NCBI RefSeq assembly: GCF_900637975.1
Contig: NZ_LR134477.1
Location: forward strand, 3,100,001 to 3,164,000
Reading direction: 5' to 3'
From: Actinomyces viscosus
GTDB taxonomy: Bacteria; Actinomycetota; Actinomycetes; Actinomycetales; Actinomycetaceae
Length of the DNA: 64,000 nucleotides
The position numbers and the translations under genes were made by a program. The first letter of the stretch is position 1; each line of letters starts with the position of its first letter. Positions 55,101-64,000 of the stretch are shown piece after piece. The notes beneath the pieces are model-generated. The model worked only from the letters and a program-made list of their open reading frames with translations, was not told the DNA's origin and made no database searches.

Positions 55101-57112
55101 GAGGAAGTCCCTTCGTCATGCTCGTCCCAGCGCAGGACCGCGCGGACTCGCCAGCCCGTGGGGGTCGGGCCGGCCTGTACGGTCCCACCATAGACCGATG
55201 CGCGCTCGCGCATGCCGATGAGTCCCTTGCCGGATCCGTGCACCGGGCGTGTGTCGGGGGCGGTCTCGTTGTCCACGGTGAGGACCACGGTGCCGATGTG
55301 TCGTTCGACATCGACGCTGACGGCCGGCGTCGTCGGCGCGTAGCGCAGCACGTTGGTCAAAGCCTCCTGGGCGATGCGGAACACCGTGAGCTGGAGCGCC
55401 TTGTCCGCTGGGAGCGCCGTACCGACCCACCGGTAGCTGACGGGGACGCCCGCCGCCTCGAAGCGCTTGACCAGGCCGGTGATGTCGGCCTGCTCGGGAG
55501 CCGGCGCAAGCGGCAGGTCGCCCTGGGACCGGTCGCTTCCAGCGTCGGTGGCCTGCCGGCGCAGGCTGGCTATGGGAGCGCTGGGCTCGACGGGTGCCAC
55601 GGTCCCCAGGGGTGCGAACTCGGGTACTGGCACGTCGCGGACCTCGTGGCTTCGGGCCGACGGCGCCGAGGACGCTGAGGGTATGGACAGCTCCGGGGAT
55701 GCGGCCTTTCTTCTCAGGTTCCAGCGGAGGTGGCGCGCAGCAGTGGGCGGCCGGCCGGAGGCCATGGGGACCTCCGAGGTGATACTGGCGGCAGGAGTCG
55801 TTGGCGGTGCCGGTGGGACCCGGTCAGGGGAGGTTGCGGTGCGCCCCGAGCCGGATGAGGACGCCGAGCTCGTCGAGCCGGCTGGGGCGGAGGCGGAGCT
55901 GCTTGCGACCGAGGGGTCCTCCCGCAGGACCCCTACCAGGCGGCGGGTGTCGGCCAGAGCGTTGCGCCCGGCCTCGGCCAGGGTCTCCATGGCCTGTTTG
56001 GCGGTGGCCGGGTTGCGCTCCACGGTGGCGGCGGCGCCGTCGGCCATGGTGATCATGACGGCCAGGGAGTGGGCGACGACGTCGTGCATCTCCCGGGCGA
56101 TGCGACTGCGCTCCTCGGCAGCAGCCAGCAGTGTGGCCTGCTCACTGGCCAGGGCCATCCGGGCCGAATGGGCCTCCAGAGTCTTGAGTCGCAGGCGGGC
56201 TGAGCGGGTATTGAGGCCCACCAGGATACCCACGCTGAGGAGGAGTATGAGGAGGGCCGCGTTGCGCAGGAACTGCTCAAGCGTCAAGTTGCTCGTGAGG
56301 ATGACATCCAGGGCAAGGGTGACTAGGGAGACCGCTCCCGCGGTCCATGCGACGGCCGGCTTTCGGTGCGAGGCAATGGTGCCCAGCGTGATGGGGACAG
56401 CCAGCAGGCTCATGCCGCTGACGCCGCTGGCCGCGTACAACAGCTGTTCCTCCGTGAGGTCGAAGGTCCATATGACTCCGAACTGGTAGATCTCCGGGAT
56501 GAAGAGGATGACGGCCCACGTCCAGACAGGGAATCGTCTACGCAAGGCCAGTGCTGCTCCTGCTAGCGTTAGCGAGCTCAAGGCCGGTGGCAGGATGGGA
56601 TAGGCGCTGACGGGGCTGTCATGTCGGAAGAGAACCGTGATGCCCATGAGGATGCTGAAGGCGAGGGTCCCGAGGGCGATGAGGGCATCCGCGACCATCG
56701 GGTGACCGTGGCACCACTGACTGATCGCGCGCAGCAGGCCCCGGGGCTCCGGCCGGAGCTCGGGATCGTCGTCCTCGGGCATGCTTGTGGCTGTACGGCC
56801 GGGCTGAGAAGTGGGCAGCGGGCTGGGCATAGGGCTCAGTGTGTCATTCCACGGAGGTGTCATCGACGGCAACTTGAGCGGCTGGGACGACCGGGACCGC
56901 TGGGGCCGGGGTTGAGGCCTCTGCGCGTTGGCGGGGGCCGAGTGACTGGACGAGGTCGTCATCGGTAACGAACGGACCATGGCTCGCAGAAGAGCCGGGT
57001 TGGTCAGGACCGAGCGGACCGACGCCCCCCCGCCTCGGGAGAACCGGGATCCTCCCGAGGCGGGGCGGGTGAGGAGGCCGAGGAAGGAGGTGTGGGGACT
57101 GACATGGGTCAT
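55082..57112 (-). CDS. NarL-family sensor histidine kinase with extra low-complexity insert
   Basis: This 676-residue membrane kinase has a disordered Pro/Ser/Gln-rich N-terminus (about 1-130) and about five to six hydrophobic helices (135-315). The HisKA_3 dimerisation helix has the phospho-accepting histidine in SRIAREMHDVVAHSLAVM (near residue 343). After LVGVLREDPS a Ser/Ala/Pro-rich stretch of about 135 residues separates it from the ATPase domain (QEALTNVLRYAP, GSGKGLIGMRERASVYGG). A long insert here is unusual for the family. The ATG 57112 follows AGGAGG by only two bases, so a later start is possible. It is the partner of the overlapping response regulator. Confidence 0.9.
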   Translation of the reverse strand: MTHVSPHTSFLGLLTRPASGGSRFSRGGGASVRSVLTNPALLRAMVRSLPMTTSSSHSAPANAQRPQPRPQRSRSSQPLKLPSMTPPWNDTLSPMPSPLPTSQPGRTATSMPEDDDPELRPEPRGLLRAISQWCHGHPMVADALIALGTLAFSILMGITVLFRHDSPVSAYPILPPALSSLTLAGAALALRRRFPVWTWAVILFIPEIYQFGVIWTFDLTEEQLLYAASGVSGMSLLAVPITLGTIASHRKPAVAWTAGAVSLVTLALDVILTSNLTLEQFLRNAALLILLLSVGILVGLNTRSARLRLKTLEAHSARMALASEQATLLAAAEERSRIAREMHDVVAHSLAVMITMADGAAATVERNPATAKQAMETLAEAGRNALADTRRLVGVLREDPSVASSSASAPAGSTSSASSSGSGRTATSPDRVPPAPPTTPAASITSEVPMASGRPPTAARHLRWNLRRKAASPELSIPSASSAPSARSHEVRDVPVPEFAPLGTVAPVEPSAPIASLRRQATDAGSDRSQGDLPLAPAPEQADITGLVKRFEAAGVPVSYRWVGTALPADKALQLTVFRIAQEALTNVLRYAPTTPAVSVDVERHIGTVVLTVDNETAPDTRPVHGSGKGLIGMRERASVYGGTVQAGPTPTGWRVRAVLRWDEHDEGTSSWHTPL

Positions 57113-57142
57113 GACCTCCTGTCGGTTTCGGCGGGCGCCGAC

Positions 57143-58042
57143 TCAGGCGTCGCGCCGGGAGAAGACGATCCAGGCGGCGATGAGGGGGACGATCGCCCAG
57201 GCGATGAAGACCGCAATGGCCTGGCCGTGGGTGAGGAACTGGGAGCCCTCCCCGCCCCACTGGGTGGAGAGCTGGAAGGGATCGGAGACGGCCGTGGAGA
57301 CGGTGCTGGGCAGGCAGCCGATGATCTTGTTGGCCCAGTCCCACCTGCCGGCTGCGAGCTGGAGGGGGACGATGACGACGAACAGGAGGGAGACGACCAC
57401 GGTGATGGCACCGGCGGTCGAGCGCAGCAGGAAGCTGATGCCCAGAGTCATCAGGGTGATAACGGCGAAGGCCAGGCCCGATCCCCAGATGTAGCCCAGG
57501 TAGTGGGAGTCGGTGAGGGAGCCGGCGTGCTCGCCGAGGAAGGGCTTGGAGATCGCCCAGGACAGGAAGACGGATACGGATCCCAGGATGAAGGAGATGA
57601 CGGAGACGACCACGGCCTTGGACACCAGGATGCGCCCGCGGTGGGGGACGGCGGCCAGGGAGGAGCGGATCTGTCCGGAGGAGTACTCGCCGGTGATGAT
57701 GAGGGCTCCCAGGACCGCGATGACGATCTGCCCGAAGCTCAGGCCTGCGGTGACGGCGTCCTTGGCCATGTCCTGGTACTGGTCCGTCTGTCCGACGGCG
57801 GCGGCTATACCGGCACCGAACAGGACGGTCAGTGTGATGGCGATGAAGCAGATGATCCAGGTCGAGCGCAGGGTCCAGATCTTGAGCCACTCCGCGCGTA
57901 CGGAGCGCAGGACGGTCTGGCGGCCCTGGATGCGCAGGTTCGTGGGGCGGGGGATGGTGCTTACAACGGTGGGCGCGGAGGTGTTCGCAGGGGTCTGGAG
58001 CATGGAGCTGGTGGGGGCGTGCGTAGGGGTGGTGACAGTCAT
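57143..58042 (-). CDS. ABC-2 type transporter permease
   Basis: This 299-residue membrane protein has a hydrophilic N-terminus (to about 55) and six hydrophobic helices. Its layout is that of ABC-2 permeases that export drugs, antimicrobial peptides or lipids, with VRAEWLKIWTLRSTWIICF at the first helix and ITGEYSSGQIRSSLAAVPHR, the conserved cytoplasmic loop, after the third. It lies 73 bases downstream of the ATPase gene and 30 upstream of the histidine kinase. The four genes form one operon. The substrate cannot be read from sequence. Confidence 0.9.
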   Translation of the reverse strand: MTVTTPTHAPTSSMLQTPANTSAPTVVSTIPRPTNLRIQGRQTVLRSVRAEWLKIWTLRSTWIICFIAITLTVLFGAGIAAAVGQTDQYQDMAKDAVTAGLSFGQIVIAVLGALIITGEYSSGQIRSSLAAVPHRGRILVSKAVVVSVISFILGSVSVFLSWAISKPFLGEHAGSLTDSHYLGYIWGSGLAFAVITLMTLGISFLLRSTAGAITVVVSLLFVVIVPLQLAAGRWDWANKIIGCLPSTVSTAVSDPFQLSTQWGGEGSQFLTHGQAIAVFIAWAIVPLIAAWIVFSRRDA

Positions 58043-58115
58043 GACAGGACTTTCTGGCGCGAGTCGAATGAGATGGTGGGTGCGTGGCGGTCGATGGCTT
58101 GCCGGAGTACGAGCC

Positions 58116-59081
58116 TCAGTGCCGGGGCAGGCCCTGCTGAGGCGCCTGGTCCGATGGCCGAGGTGCTGCCTGGCCGGCGGGATCGGTGCGGTACTCGACC
58201 GAGTCGTTGGTCAGCGTCAGGTACGCCTCCTCGAGGCTGGCGTGGATGGTGGTGAGCTCGTGCAGGACGACGCCGCCCTGCGCGGCGAGCTCACCGATGG
58301 CGGCGGCGGTGGCGGCGGTGGTCTCCAGGACGCTGGGGGCCACGGGGCGGGCGGCCAGATCGCGGGCGGCCATGAGCTCGGCGAGCCGGCCGGCCTGGGG
58401 GGAGGCCACCCGCACGCGGTCGGTGGTGGCCGAGGCGATGACGTCGTCGACCGGGCCGGCTGACAGGATGCGGCCGCGGCCGATGACCAGGAGCTGGTCG
58501 GCGGTCTGGGCCATCTCACTCATGAGGTGGGAGGAGATGAAGACGGTGCGGCCCTCGCCGGCCAGGCGGCGGCAGGTCTCGCGCACCCACTTGACGCCCT
58601 CGGGGTCCAGTCCGTTGACGGGCTCGTCGAACAGGAGCACGCCGGGATCACCCAGCAGGGCGGCGGCGATGCCCAGGCGCTGGCTCATGCCCAGGGAGAA
58701 GCCCTTGACGCGCTTCTTGGCCACCGACGTCAGGCCGGTGATCTCCAGGACCTTGTCGACCCGCTTGGCCGGAATGCCGTTGGAGGCGGCCAGCTGACGC
58801 AGGTGGTTGCGGGCACTGCGCGACCCGTGCAGGCCCTTGGCGTCCAGCAGGGCGCCGACCTCGCACAGGGGAGCGGGCAGGTCGCGGTAGGGGCGTCCAT
58901 TGACGGTGACCGTGCCGCCGGTGGGCTTGTCCAGGCCCATGATCATGCGCATGGTGGTGGACTTGCCGGCCCCGTTGGGGCCCAAGAACCCGGTGACGGT
59001 GCCGGGCTGGACGGTGAAGGAGATGTTGTCCACCGCGGTCTTGTCGCCGTAGCGCTTGGTGAGATTGGCTGCCTCGATCAT
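58116..59081 (-). CDS. ABC transporter ATP-binding protein
   Basis: This 321-residue ATPase has Walker A GFLGPNGAGKSTTMRMIMG, the signature VKGFSLGMSQRLGIAAAL, and Walker B VLLFDEPVNGLDPEGVKWVR followed by the H-loop FISSHLMSEMAQTADQL. The C-terminal 90 residues form a regulatory domain as in drug or bacitracin-type exporters. ATG 59081 is used because AGAGGA lies upstream and the protein begins MIEAANLTKRYG like its relatives; the open frame continues upstream without support. It is the first gene of the ABC-TCS operon. It may provide resistance or export controlled by the two-component system. Confidence 0.94.
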   Translation of the reverse strand: MIEAANLTKRYGDKTAVDNISFTVQPGTVTGFLGPNGAGKSTTMRMIMGLDKPTGGTVTVNGRPYRDLPAPLCEVGALLDAKGLHGSRSARNHLRQLAASNGIPAKRVDKVLEITGLTSVAKKRVKGFSLGMSQRLGIAAALLGDPGVLLFDEPVNGLDPEGVKWVRETCRRLAGEGRTVFISSHLMSEMAQTADQLLVIGRGRILSAGPVDDVIASATTDRVRVASPQAGRLAELMAARDLAARPVAPSVLETTAATAAAIGELAAQGGVVLHELTTIHASLEEAYLTLTNDSVEYRTDPAGQAAPRPSDQAPQQGLPRH

Positions 59082-59582
59082 GATGCTTCCTCTTCGACGT
59101 AGACCTCTGGTGAGGCGGGTGGAGCGGGTTCGGGATGGGGACACCGGGACAGGTGCCCGAGCAGTTCGGTGACTGTGGGACGGACTGTGGGATGGCTGGT
59201 GTCTGGCAGCGGCTGAGCGGCCCGGTTTTCCCGGGGTCCAACCGGATGGCTCCAGCCTAGGAACGTGCCGTCGTCGGCGAATCGGCCGGGGTGACGAACC
59301 CGGAACCGGACAGGCCCGGGCCGCCAGAGGGAGGCGGCTCCTCCTGGAGGATGAGCCGATCGGTCGGAGAAAGTCGCCAGCGCCTCCCGAACAGGACCCG
59401 AACAGGGTGGGTATCTCTCCCCTGAGGACTACGTCCTGAGGGAAAAGGGTTTCCCTCACCACGCCAGGGGTGCGCATAATGAGCACAGTCTCCGGTAACG
59501 GCCCTCAACCGGTCGGCCGGGCTGTGAGCGGAGGTTCCTGCGGACCGTTCGCCCCAGACCCCTCAGAGAGGACGAGAGGATC
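59082..59582. other. Divergent regulatory region between ABC operon and BI-1 gene
   Basis: About 500 bases contain promoters for both directions. Seen here are a 12-base-period direct repeat GACTGTGGGA (59172 and 59184) on the ABC side, two CCTGAGG direct repeats (59421 and 59435), and a 22-base inverted repeat (59437-59458). No coding gene is supported. Confidence 0.5.
59437..59458. promoter_or_regulatory. Inverted repeat, candidate operator
   Basis: TGAGGGAAA (59437-59445) and TTTCCCTCA (59450-59458) are perfect complements around AGGG. AGGAC-TAC-GTCCT (59425-59437) abuts it. Placement 125 bases before the BI-1 start suggests a regulator-binding cluster or a short terminator-like hairpin. 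Confidence 0.4.
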
Positions 59583-60527
59583 ATGAGCAACCCATTCTTC
59601 AGCCGTAGCACCGCCTTCCAGGAGGGCGCCCGGGTGGGCGGGTCGGCCCCGACCCGGACGCCCAACGGCTACCCCACCATGCCCGGCTACCAGGCCGGCC
59701 AGCAGTACGGCCAGACCAGTCAGGTCGCAAACCGGTACGGGCAGGCCACCGGCTACGGCCAGGTGAGCCCCGAGCAGATGGCCGGCCTGGAGGCCCAGTA
59801 CCAGGCGCCGTCGGCCACCAACGCGGACATGCGCCGCATGACCTACGACGACGTCATCATCCGCACCGGCGGCATGTTCGCCGTCATCCTGGTCATGGGC
59901 GCTCTGTCCTGGAACCTGGTGACCAGCACCGATGAGTCCACCGCCGCGCTGGGCGGCATGGCGATGCTCGCCGGCATCTTCGGCAGCCTCGTCCTGGGAA
60001 TCGTCAATTCTTTCAAGCGGGACCCTTCCCCGGCCCTCATCCTGGCCTACGCGGCCTTTGAAGGCCTCCTGCTCGGCGGCCTGTCCGGGTTCATGGAGGC
60101 CCGCTACGAGGGCATCGTCGTCCAGGCCGTGCTGGCGACGCTGGCCACCTTCGGCGCCATGCTCGCCGCGTACTCCTACGGCGGCTTCCGGGTCCAGGGA
60201 CGGTTCCGCCGAGTGGTGGTCGTGGCCACGCTCGGGTACGCGATCTTCTGCCTCATCAACCTCGGCCTGTCGATGACCGGCCTGGCCGGCGGGGCCTGGG
60301 GCCTGCGCTCCATGACCGTTATGGGGATCCCGCTGGGCATCCCGCTGGGGATTCTCGCAGTCGTCCTGGCCTCCCTCTTCCTGGCGATCGACTTCGAGTC
60401 CATCGAGAACGGGGTCCGCAACGGACTGCCCCAGCGTTACGCCTGGGCCGCCGCCTTCGGCCTGGTCGTCACCATCGTGTGGCTCTACGTGGAGTTCCTC
60501 CGCCTGCTGAGCTACTTCCGCGACTGA
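59583..60527 (+). CDS. Bax inhibitor-1/YccA family membrane protein
   Basis: This 314-residue protein has an 85-residue Gly/Gln/Tyr/Pro-rich N-terminus (GYQAGQQYGQTSQVANRYGQ), then seven hydrophobic helices starting MTYDDVIIRTGGMFAVILVM. This is the topology of the BI-1/TMBIM family, whose bacterial members are pH-dependent calcium leak channels. Conserved acidic residues lie near IDFESIENGVRNGLPQRYAW. GAGAGGA precedes the ATG. The repetitive N-terminus is common in actinobacterial members. It stands alone between the ABC operon and the FKBP gene. Confidence 0.88.
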   Translation: MSNPFFSRSTAFQEGARVGGSAPTRTPNGYPTMPGYQAGQQYGQTSQVANRYGQATGYGQVSPEQMAGLEAQYQAPSATNADMRRMTYDDVIIRTGGMFAVILVMGALSWNLVTSTDESTAALGGMAMLAGIFGSLVLGIVNSFKRDPSPALILAYAAFEGLLLGGLSGFMEARYEGIVVQAVLATLATFGAMLAAYSYGGFRVQGRFRRVVVVATLGYAIFCLINLGLSMTGLAGGAWGLRSMTVMGIPLGIPLGILAVVLASLFLAIDFESIENGVRNGLPQRYAWAAAFGLVVTIVWLYVEFLRLLSYFRD

Positions 60528-60583
60528 CTCGAGTCGCGCGACCGGATCCGGTTCCGAGTCTCCGGGGCCGCGCTATCCTCTCG

Positions 60584-60629
60584 GCCGGGGCCGGGACGTA
60601 TCACCCAGGTGATGTGTCCCGGCCCCGGC
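60584..60629 (+). terminator. Very strong hairpin after BI-1 gene
   Basis: Arms of 21 bases (60584-60604 and 60609-60629) pair fully, with two G-U pairs, around a CCAG tetraloop. It starts 56 bases after the BI-1 stop. The remaining bases to 60837 hold only the next gene's promoter region. Confidence 0.8.
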
Positions 60630-60837
60630 TGCGTGTCCGGTGGGTACCCGCCGCGCGCCCCTCGACAGGGTCGCCTGCTGCCACCTGCTGCCACCTGTCC
60701 TGGGCCGCCCGAAGCGCAGTCCCGCACAGGGTCTGTAGCGGACCCGCGCAGAACGCTGGGCGACCCCGCCCGGACAGTTCGCGCTGGGCCGAGGTCCGCG
60801 GCGGCGTCGGGCCAGAGGCCTCACGTAGGCTCGCCGC

Positions 60838-61245
60838 ATGATCAACATCAACATGCCCTCGGTTGAGGGCGCCATGGGCGCCAAGCCCACGCTCACCTTC
60901 CCCGGGGCCAAGGCCCCCGAGGGGTTGCAGGTCCAGGTGCTCGACGCCGGTGACGGCCAGGTGGTCGAGGCCGGCGACACGATCGTGGCCAACTACCTGG
61001 GGCAGATCTGGGGCGGTGACGTCTTCGACAACTCCTACGACCGTGGCCAGCCGCTGAACTTCCAGGTCGGCGTCGGCATGGTCATCCGCGGCTGGGACGA
61101 CGCCCTCGTGGGTCAGCGCGTGGGCTCGCGCCTCCTGCTGTCCATCCCCTCCGAGCTCGGCTACGGCGACCGCGGCGTCCCGCAGGCCGGCATCCGCGGC
61201 GGCGACACCCTCGTCTTCGTCACGGAGATCCTCGGCGTCATCTGA
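60838..61245 (+). CDS. FKBP-type peptidyl-prolyl cis-trans isomerase
   Basis: This 135-residue cytoplasmic isomerase has the compact FKBP core: VVEAGDTIVANYLGQIWGGD, VFDNSYDRGQPLNFQVGVGM, VIRGWDDALVGQRVGSRLLL and SIPSELGYGDRGVP, ending GGDTLVFVTEIL. The active-site aromatic and acidic positions (Y, F, D, V-I, W, Y) are present. No signal peptide is seen, so it probably works on cytoplasmic clients, unlike lipoprotein FKBPs. The start is ATG 60838; upstream sequence has no strong ribosome-binding site. Confidence 0.92.
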   Translation: MININMPSVEGAMGAKPTLTFPGAKAPEGLQVQVLDAGDGQVVEAGDTIVANYLGQIWGGDVFDNSYDRGQPLNFQVGVGMVIRGWDDALVGQRVGSRLLLSIPSELGYGDRGVPQAGIRGGDTLVFVTEILGVI

Positions 61246-61270
61246 GCCGGCTTCCTCACCTTGCTCTACG

Positions 61271-61339
61271 CGCGTTCGTACGGTAGGCGCCTTCGGCGCA
61301 CCATCGGAGTGCGTCTATGGTGCCTTCCGTGCGAACGCG
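61271..61339. repeat. CGCGTTCG-type hairpin element, copy D
   Basis: Arms of 21 bases (61271-61291 and 61319-61339) pair with G-U pairs and one mismatch. A further small stem, GCGCAC/GTGCGT, lies in the loop. The outer arm starts CGCGTTCGTACGGTAGG, a 16/17 match to the complement of the right arm of repeat C (48923-48939), 12 kb away. It lies 25 bases after the FKBP stop. Confidence 0.7.
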
Positions 61340-61793
61340 TACTCGCTGCGGCGCCCAGGGCTGCGGCGGCTGCGATACTCTGGGGGGCGGCGCGCTCGCG
61401 CCACACCCGGTAGCACGAACTGCACGGTCCGGAGGAAGTCCGGATGACGCCGTCGGGGCCGAGCTCAGCGACGTCGAGCTCTACGACTTCCTCCTGAACC
61501 ACGGCGGCGACCTCATCGACCGGGCTGCCGCATCTGCGCCGGTTCCGGCATCCAGGTCGGCGGACTTCCCGACGACGGCGCGTCCGCTCAGCCCCAAGCG
61601 CACCGCTCGGCAGGCGGCCAAGGAGGCCGCCAGAGCGCGTCCCTCCACCGGCGCGCAGGCCGCCCTGGGCGCTGCCCGCGAGGAGATCTCGGCCCGAGTG
61701 GCCCGCAACCGGAGCCAACGCCGCCGCCAGGAGTCGGACGAGGCCTGGGACCGCCGTCGTCAGCGGGCCCAGCGCCGCCGCAGCAGCCGATGA
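61317..61793 (+). CDS. Small basic protein of unknown function (start uncertain)
   Basis: The frame encodes up to 158 residues. The central [20 protein letters not shown] looks like real protein, and the C-terminus is strongly basic and helical ([20 protein letters not shown], then [13 protein letters not shown]), suggesting nucleic-acid contact. The first 45 residues are poor, and ATG 61317 falls inside the right arm of hairpin D, so the true start is probably further in, for example an alternative codon before residue 40. I do not recognise the family. It ends about 250 bases before ilvD. Confidence 0.4.
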   Translation: MVPSVRTRTRCGAQGCGGCDTLGGGALAPHPVARTARSGGSPDDAVGAELSDVELYDFLLNHGGDLIDRAAASAPVPASRSADFPTTARPLSPKRTARQAAKEAARARPSTGAQAALGAAREEISARVARNRSQRRRQESDEAWDRRRQRAQRRRSSR

Positions 61794-62041
61794 CGCAAGA
61801 GGAGCGTTCCGGAAATATTGCCTTCGAGACCCTGCCGACCGTCGTCGGAATAGAGGCCGGGGAGGGGCACGGGACCGCGCGGGGTCAGCGGTATCACGTC
61901 CCAGGGAGAGAGTACGGCGCGGCGCCGGGGGCCGGCTGGGGATACGCTGTGGCAACACGGCGTCGTGACGTGCCGGCCATTCCCCTGAGGCCGGCGCCTT
62001 GCGACGCCGTTCCGGTCCGCCTGCCCGAAAAGGAACCGCTC

Positions 62042-63928
62042 ATGCCGCAGTATCGCAGCGCTACCTCCACACACGGCCGCAACATGGCCGGCGCCCGTGC
62101 TCTGTGGCGGGCCACGGGCGTCAAGGACTCGGACTTCGGTAAGCCTATCGTCGCCATCGCGAACTCCTTCACCCAGTTCGTCCCCGGGCACGTGGGCCTG
62201 CGCGACGTCGGCCGCCTCGTGGCCACCGAGATCGAGGCCGCCGGCGGCCTGGCCAAGGAGTTCAACACGATCGCCGTCGACGACGGCATCGCCATGGGCC
62301 ACGACGGCATGCTCTACTCCCTGCCCAGCCGCGACCTCATCGCCGACTCCGTGGAGTACATGGTCAGCGCCCACTGCGCCGACGCCCTGGTGTGCATCTC
62401 CAACTGCGACAAGATCACCCCGGGCATGCTCATGGCCGCCATGCGCCTCAACATCCCGGCCATCTTCATCTCCGGCGGCCCCATGGAGTCGGGCAAGATG
62501 ACCGCCGCCGATGGCACCACCCGTAAGCTCGACCTCATTGACGCCATGATGGACGCCGCCGACCCCACGGTCGCCGACGAGACCATCAGTGCCATCGAGC
62601 GCCTGGCCTGCCCCACCTGCGGCTCCTGCTCGGGCATGTTCACCGCCAACTCCATGAACTGCCTCACCGAGGCGCTCGGACTGGCCATGCCCATGAACGG
62701 CACTCTGCTGGCCACTCACGCCGACCGCGGCGAGCTGTTCAAGCGGGTCGGCCACCAGATCGTCGAGATCACCCGCGCCTACTACGAGCACGACGACGCC
62801 TCCGTCCTGCCGCGCTCCATCGCCACCAAGGCCGCCTTCGAGAACGCCATGAGCCTGGACATCGCCATGGGCGGCTCCACCAACACCGTCCTGCACCTGC
62901 TGGCCGCCGCCCAGGAGGCCGAGGTCGACTTCACCATGGCCGACATCGACCGCCTCTCGCGCAAGGTTCCCCACCTGGCCAAGGTGGCTCCGTCGACGAA
63001 CCTCTACCACATCGAGGACGTCCACCGCGCCGGCGGCATCCTCGGCATCCTCGGCGAGCTCGACCGCGGCGGCCTGCTGGAGACCTCCACCTCCAACGTC
63101 CTGCGCTCCACCCTGGGCGACGAGCTCGCCGCCTATGACATCGCTCGCCCCGGCCCCGACGGTGTCCCCGGCTCCCAGGTCAGTGAGAGGATCCGCACCG
63201 GCTACCTCGCCGCCCCCGCCGGCGCGCGCACCACCGAGATGTTCTCCCAGGCCTCGCGCTGGGAGTCCCTTGACACCGACCGCGCCGCCGGCTGCATCCG
63301 CGACGTCGAGCACGCCTACTCCGCCGACGGCGGCCTTGCCGTCCTGTTCGGCAACATCGCCGAGAAGGGCTGCATCGTCAAGACCGCCGGGGTGGACGAG
63401 TCGATCCTGACCTTCTCTGGGACCGCCGTCGTCTTCGAGTCCCAGGAGGACGCCGTCGCCGGGATCCTCGGCAAGCAGGTGAAGTCCGGCGACGTCGTCA
63501 TCATCAGCCACGAGGGCCCGCGCGGCGGCCCCGGCATGCAGGAGATGCTCTACCCGACGACCTACATCAAGTCCATGCACCTGGGCAAGGAGTGCGCTCT
63601 GCTCACCGACGGGCGCTTCTCCGGGGGCACCTCGGGCCTGAGCATCGGCCACGTCTCCCCGGAGGCGGCAGCCGGTGGACTCATCGGCCTGGTGCGCAGC
63701 GGCGACATCATCGACATCGACATCCCGCGCCGCTCCATCTCAGTGCGCCTGAGCGACGAGGAAATCGAACGTCGCCGCGCCGAGGAGGAGGCCCGCGGCG
63801 AAGCCGCATGGACCCCGCACGTGGACCGACCCCGCAAGGTCTCCGCGGCGCTGCGCGCCTATGCCATGCTCGCCACCAGCGCCGACCTGGGTGCGGTACG
63901 TGATCTCAAACGGCTCGGTGTCAAGTGA
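62042..63928 (+). CDS. ilvD: Dihydroxy-acid dehydratase
   Basis: This enzyme of valine, leucine and isoleucine synthesis dehydrates dihydroxy acids using an Fe-S cluster. The 628-residue protein contains [40 protein letters not shown], cluster cysteines in [12 protein letters not shown] and [45 protein letters not shown] and [23 protein letters not shown] 62042 is preceded by AAAAGGA; the open frame reaches further upstream without family similarity. Its C-terminal 40 residues end [16 protein letters not shown]. It is a single gene followed by a hairpin. Confidence 0.96.
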   Translation: MPQYRSATSTHGRNMAGARALWRATGVKDSDFGKPIVAIANSFTQFVPGHVGLRDVGRLVATEIEAAGGLAKEFNTIAVDDGIAMGHDGMLYSLPSRDLIADSVEYMVSAHCADALVCISNCDKITPGMLMAAMRLNIPAIFISGGPMESGKMTAADGTTRKLDLIDAMMDAADPTVADETISAIERLACPTCGSCSGMFTANSMNCLTEALGLAMPMNGTLLATHADRGELFKRVGHQIVEITRAYYEHDDASVLPRSIATKAAFENAMSLDIAMGGSTNTVLHLLAAAQEAEVDFTMADIDRLSRKVPHLAKVAPSTNLYHIEDVHRAGGILGILGELDRGGLLETSTSNVLRSTLGDELAAYDIARPGPDGVPGSQVSERIRTGYLAAPAGARTTEMFSQASRWESLDTDRAAGCIRDVEHAYSADGGLAVLFGNIAEKGCIVKTAGVDESILTFSGTAVVFESQEDAVAGILGKQVKSGDVVIISHEGPRGGPGMQEMLYPTTYIKSMHLGKECALLTDGRFSGGTSGLSIGHVSPEAAAGGLIGLVRSGDIIDIDIPRRSISVRLSDEEIERRRAEEEARGEAAWTPHVDRPRKVSAALRAYAMLATSADLGAVRDLKRLGVK

Positions 63929-63970
63929 TCGTTGATCCTGCGGGGAATGACGGAGCATTCGGTGTGCAGG

Positions 63971-63999
63971 GAGCGGGACAGCATAGGGCTGTCCCGCTC
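63971..63999 (+). terminator. Hairpin terminator after ilvD
   Basis: GAGCGGGACAGC (63971-63982) and GCTGTCCCGCTC (63988-63999) are perfect complements around a five-base loop, about 40 bases after the ilvD stop. Confidence 0.8.
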
Positions 64000-64000
64000 G

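Noticed and set aside
61790..62041. N-terminal extension of ilvD
   Set aside because: No similarity to the family; a good ribosome-binding site precedes ATG 62042.

Overview
This 64 kb window is high-GC actinobacterial chromosome. GTG starts are frequent and the gene neighbourhoods are typical of Actinobacteria: mfd - SurA-like lipoprotein - eno - ftsB - DUF501 - ppx, and rplY - pth. Gene content, including surface-polysaccharide loci, secreted delta-60 propellers and a Ddh-type diaminopimelate dehydrogenase, suggests an Actinomyces-type oral or mucosal organism. The genus is an inference. All functions come from reading translated sequence, motifs and context; no database was searched.

Region 1 (1-23.6 kb) is a large surface-polysaccharide region. 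It holds a cytidylyltransferase-like gene cut by the window edge, an initiating sugar-phosphate transferase, a flippase, a CDP-alcohol phosphotransferase, a NodZ/FUT8-like protein, two GT4 and three GT2 glycosyltransferases, a Wzy-like polymerase, a Wzz-like protein, and an acyltransferase with a TetR regulator. Two secreted beta-propeller proteins, a lipoprotein and ddh are interleaved. Region 2 (23.8-32.7 kb) has tRNA-Gln, a C-terminally short GlmU, prs, a third propeller paralogue, a second Wzz-like protein with a very long disordered tail, and a second O-antigen-ligase-like protein. These polymerisation genes and the propellers probably build or hold polysaccharide at the cell surface.

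Region 3 (32.7-42.9 kb) is conserved housekeeping: mfd, a SurA-like lipoprotein, eno, ftsB/divIC, DUF501, ppx/gppA and aroD. Region 4 (42.9-52.7 kb) is an accessory island. It carries three copies of one lipoprotein family: one intact, one split by a decayed IS1380-type element, and one with a one-base frameshift. It also has an alpha/beta hydrolase with a divergent TetR regulator and a clear operator-like palindrome, a 42-bp direct repeat, an IS5-like remnant, and a low-GC WXG100-type pair whose second gene has an IS630-type element inserted in its last codons. For both insertions, removing the element and one copy of its target site restores a sensible reading frame.

Region 5 (53-64 kb) contains rplY, pth, an operon of ABC transporter plus NarL-type two-component system, a Bax-inhibitor-1 protein, an FKBP isomerase, a small basic unknown protein and ilvD. 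Strong GC-rich hairpins without long T tracts lie behind many genes. A hairpin sequence containing CGCGTTCGTA recurs at separate sites.
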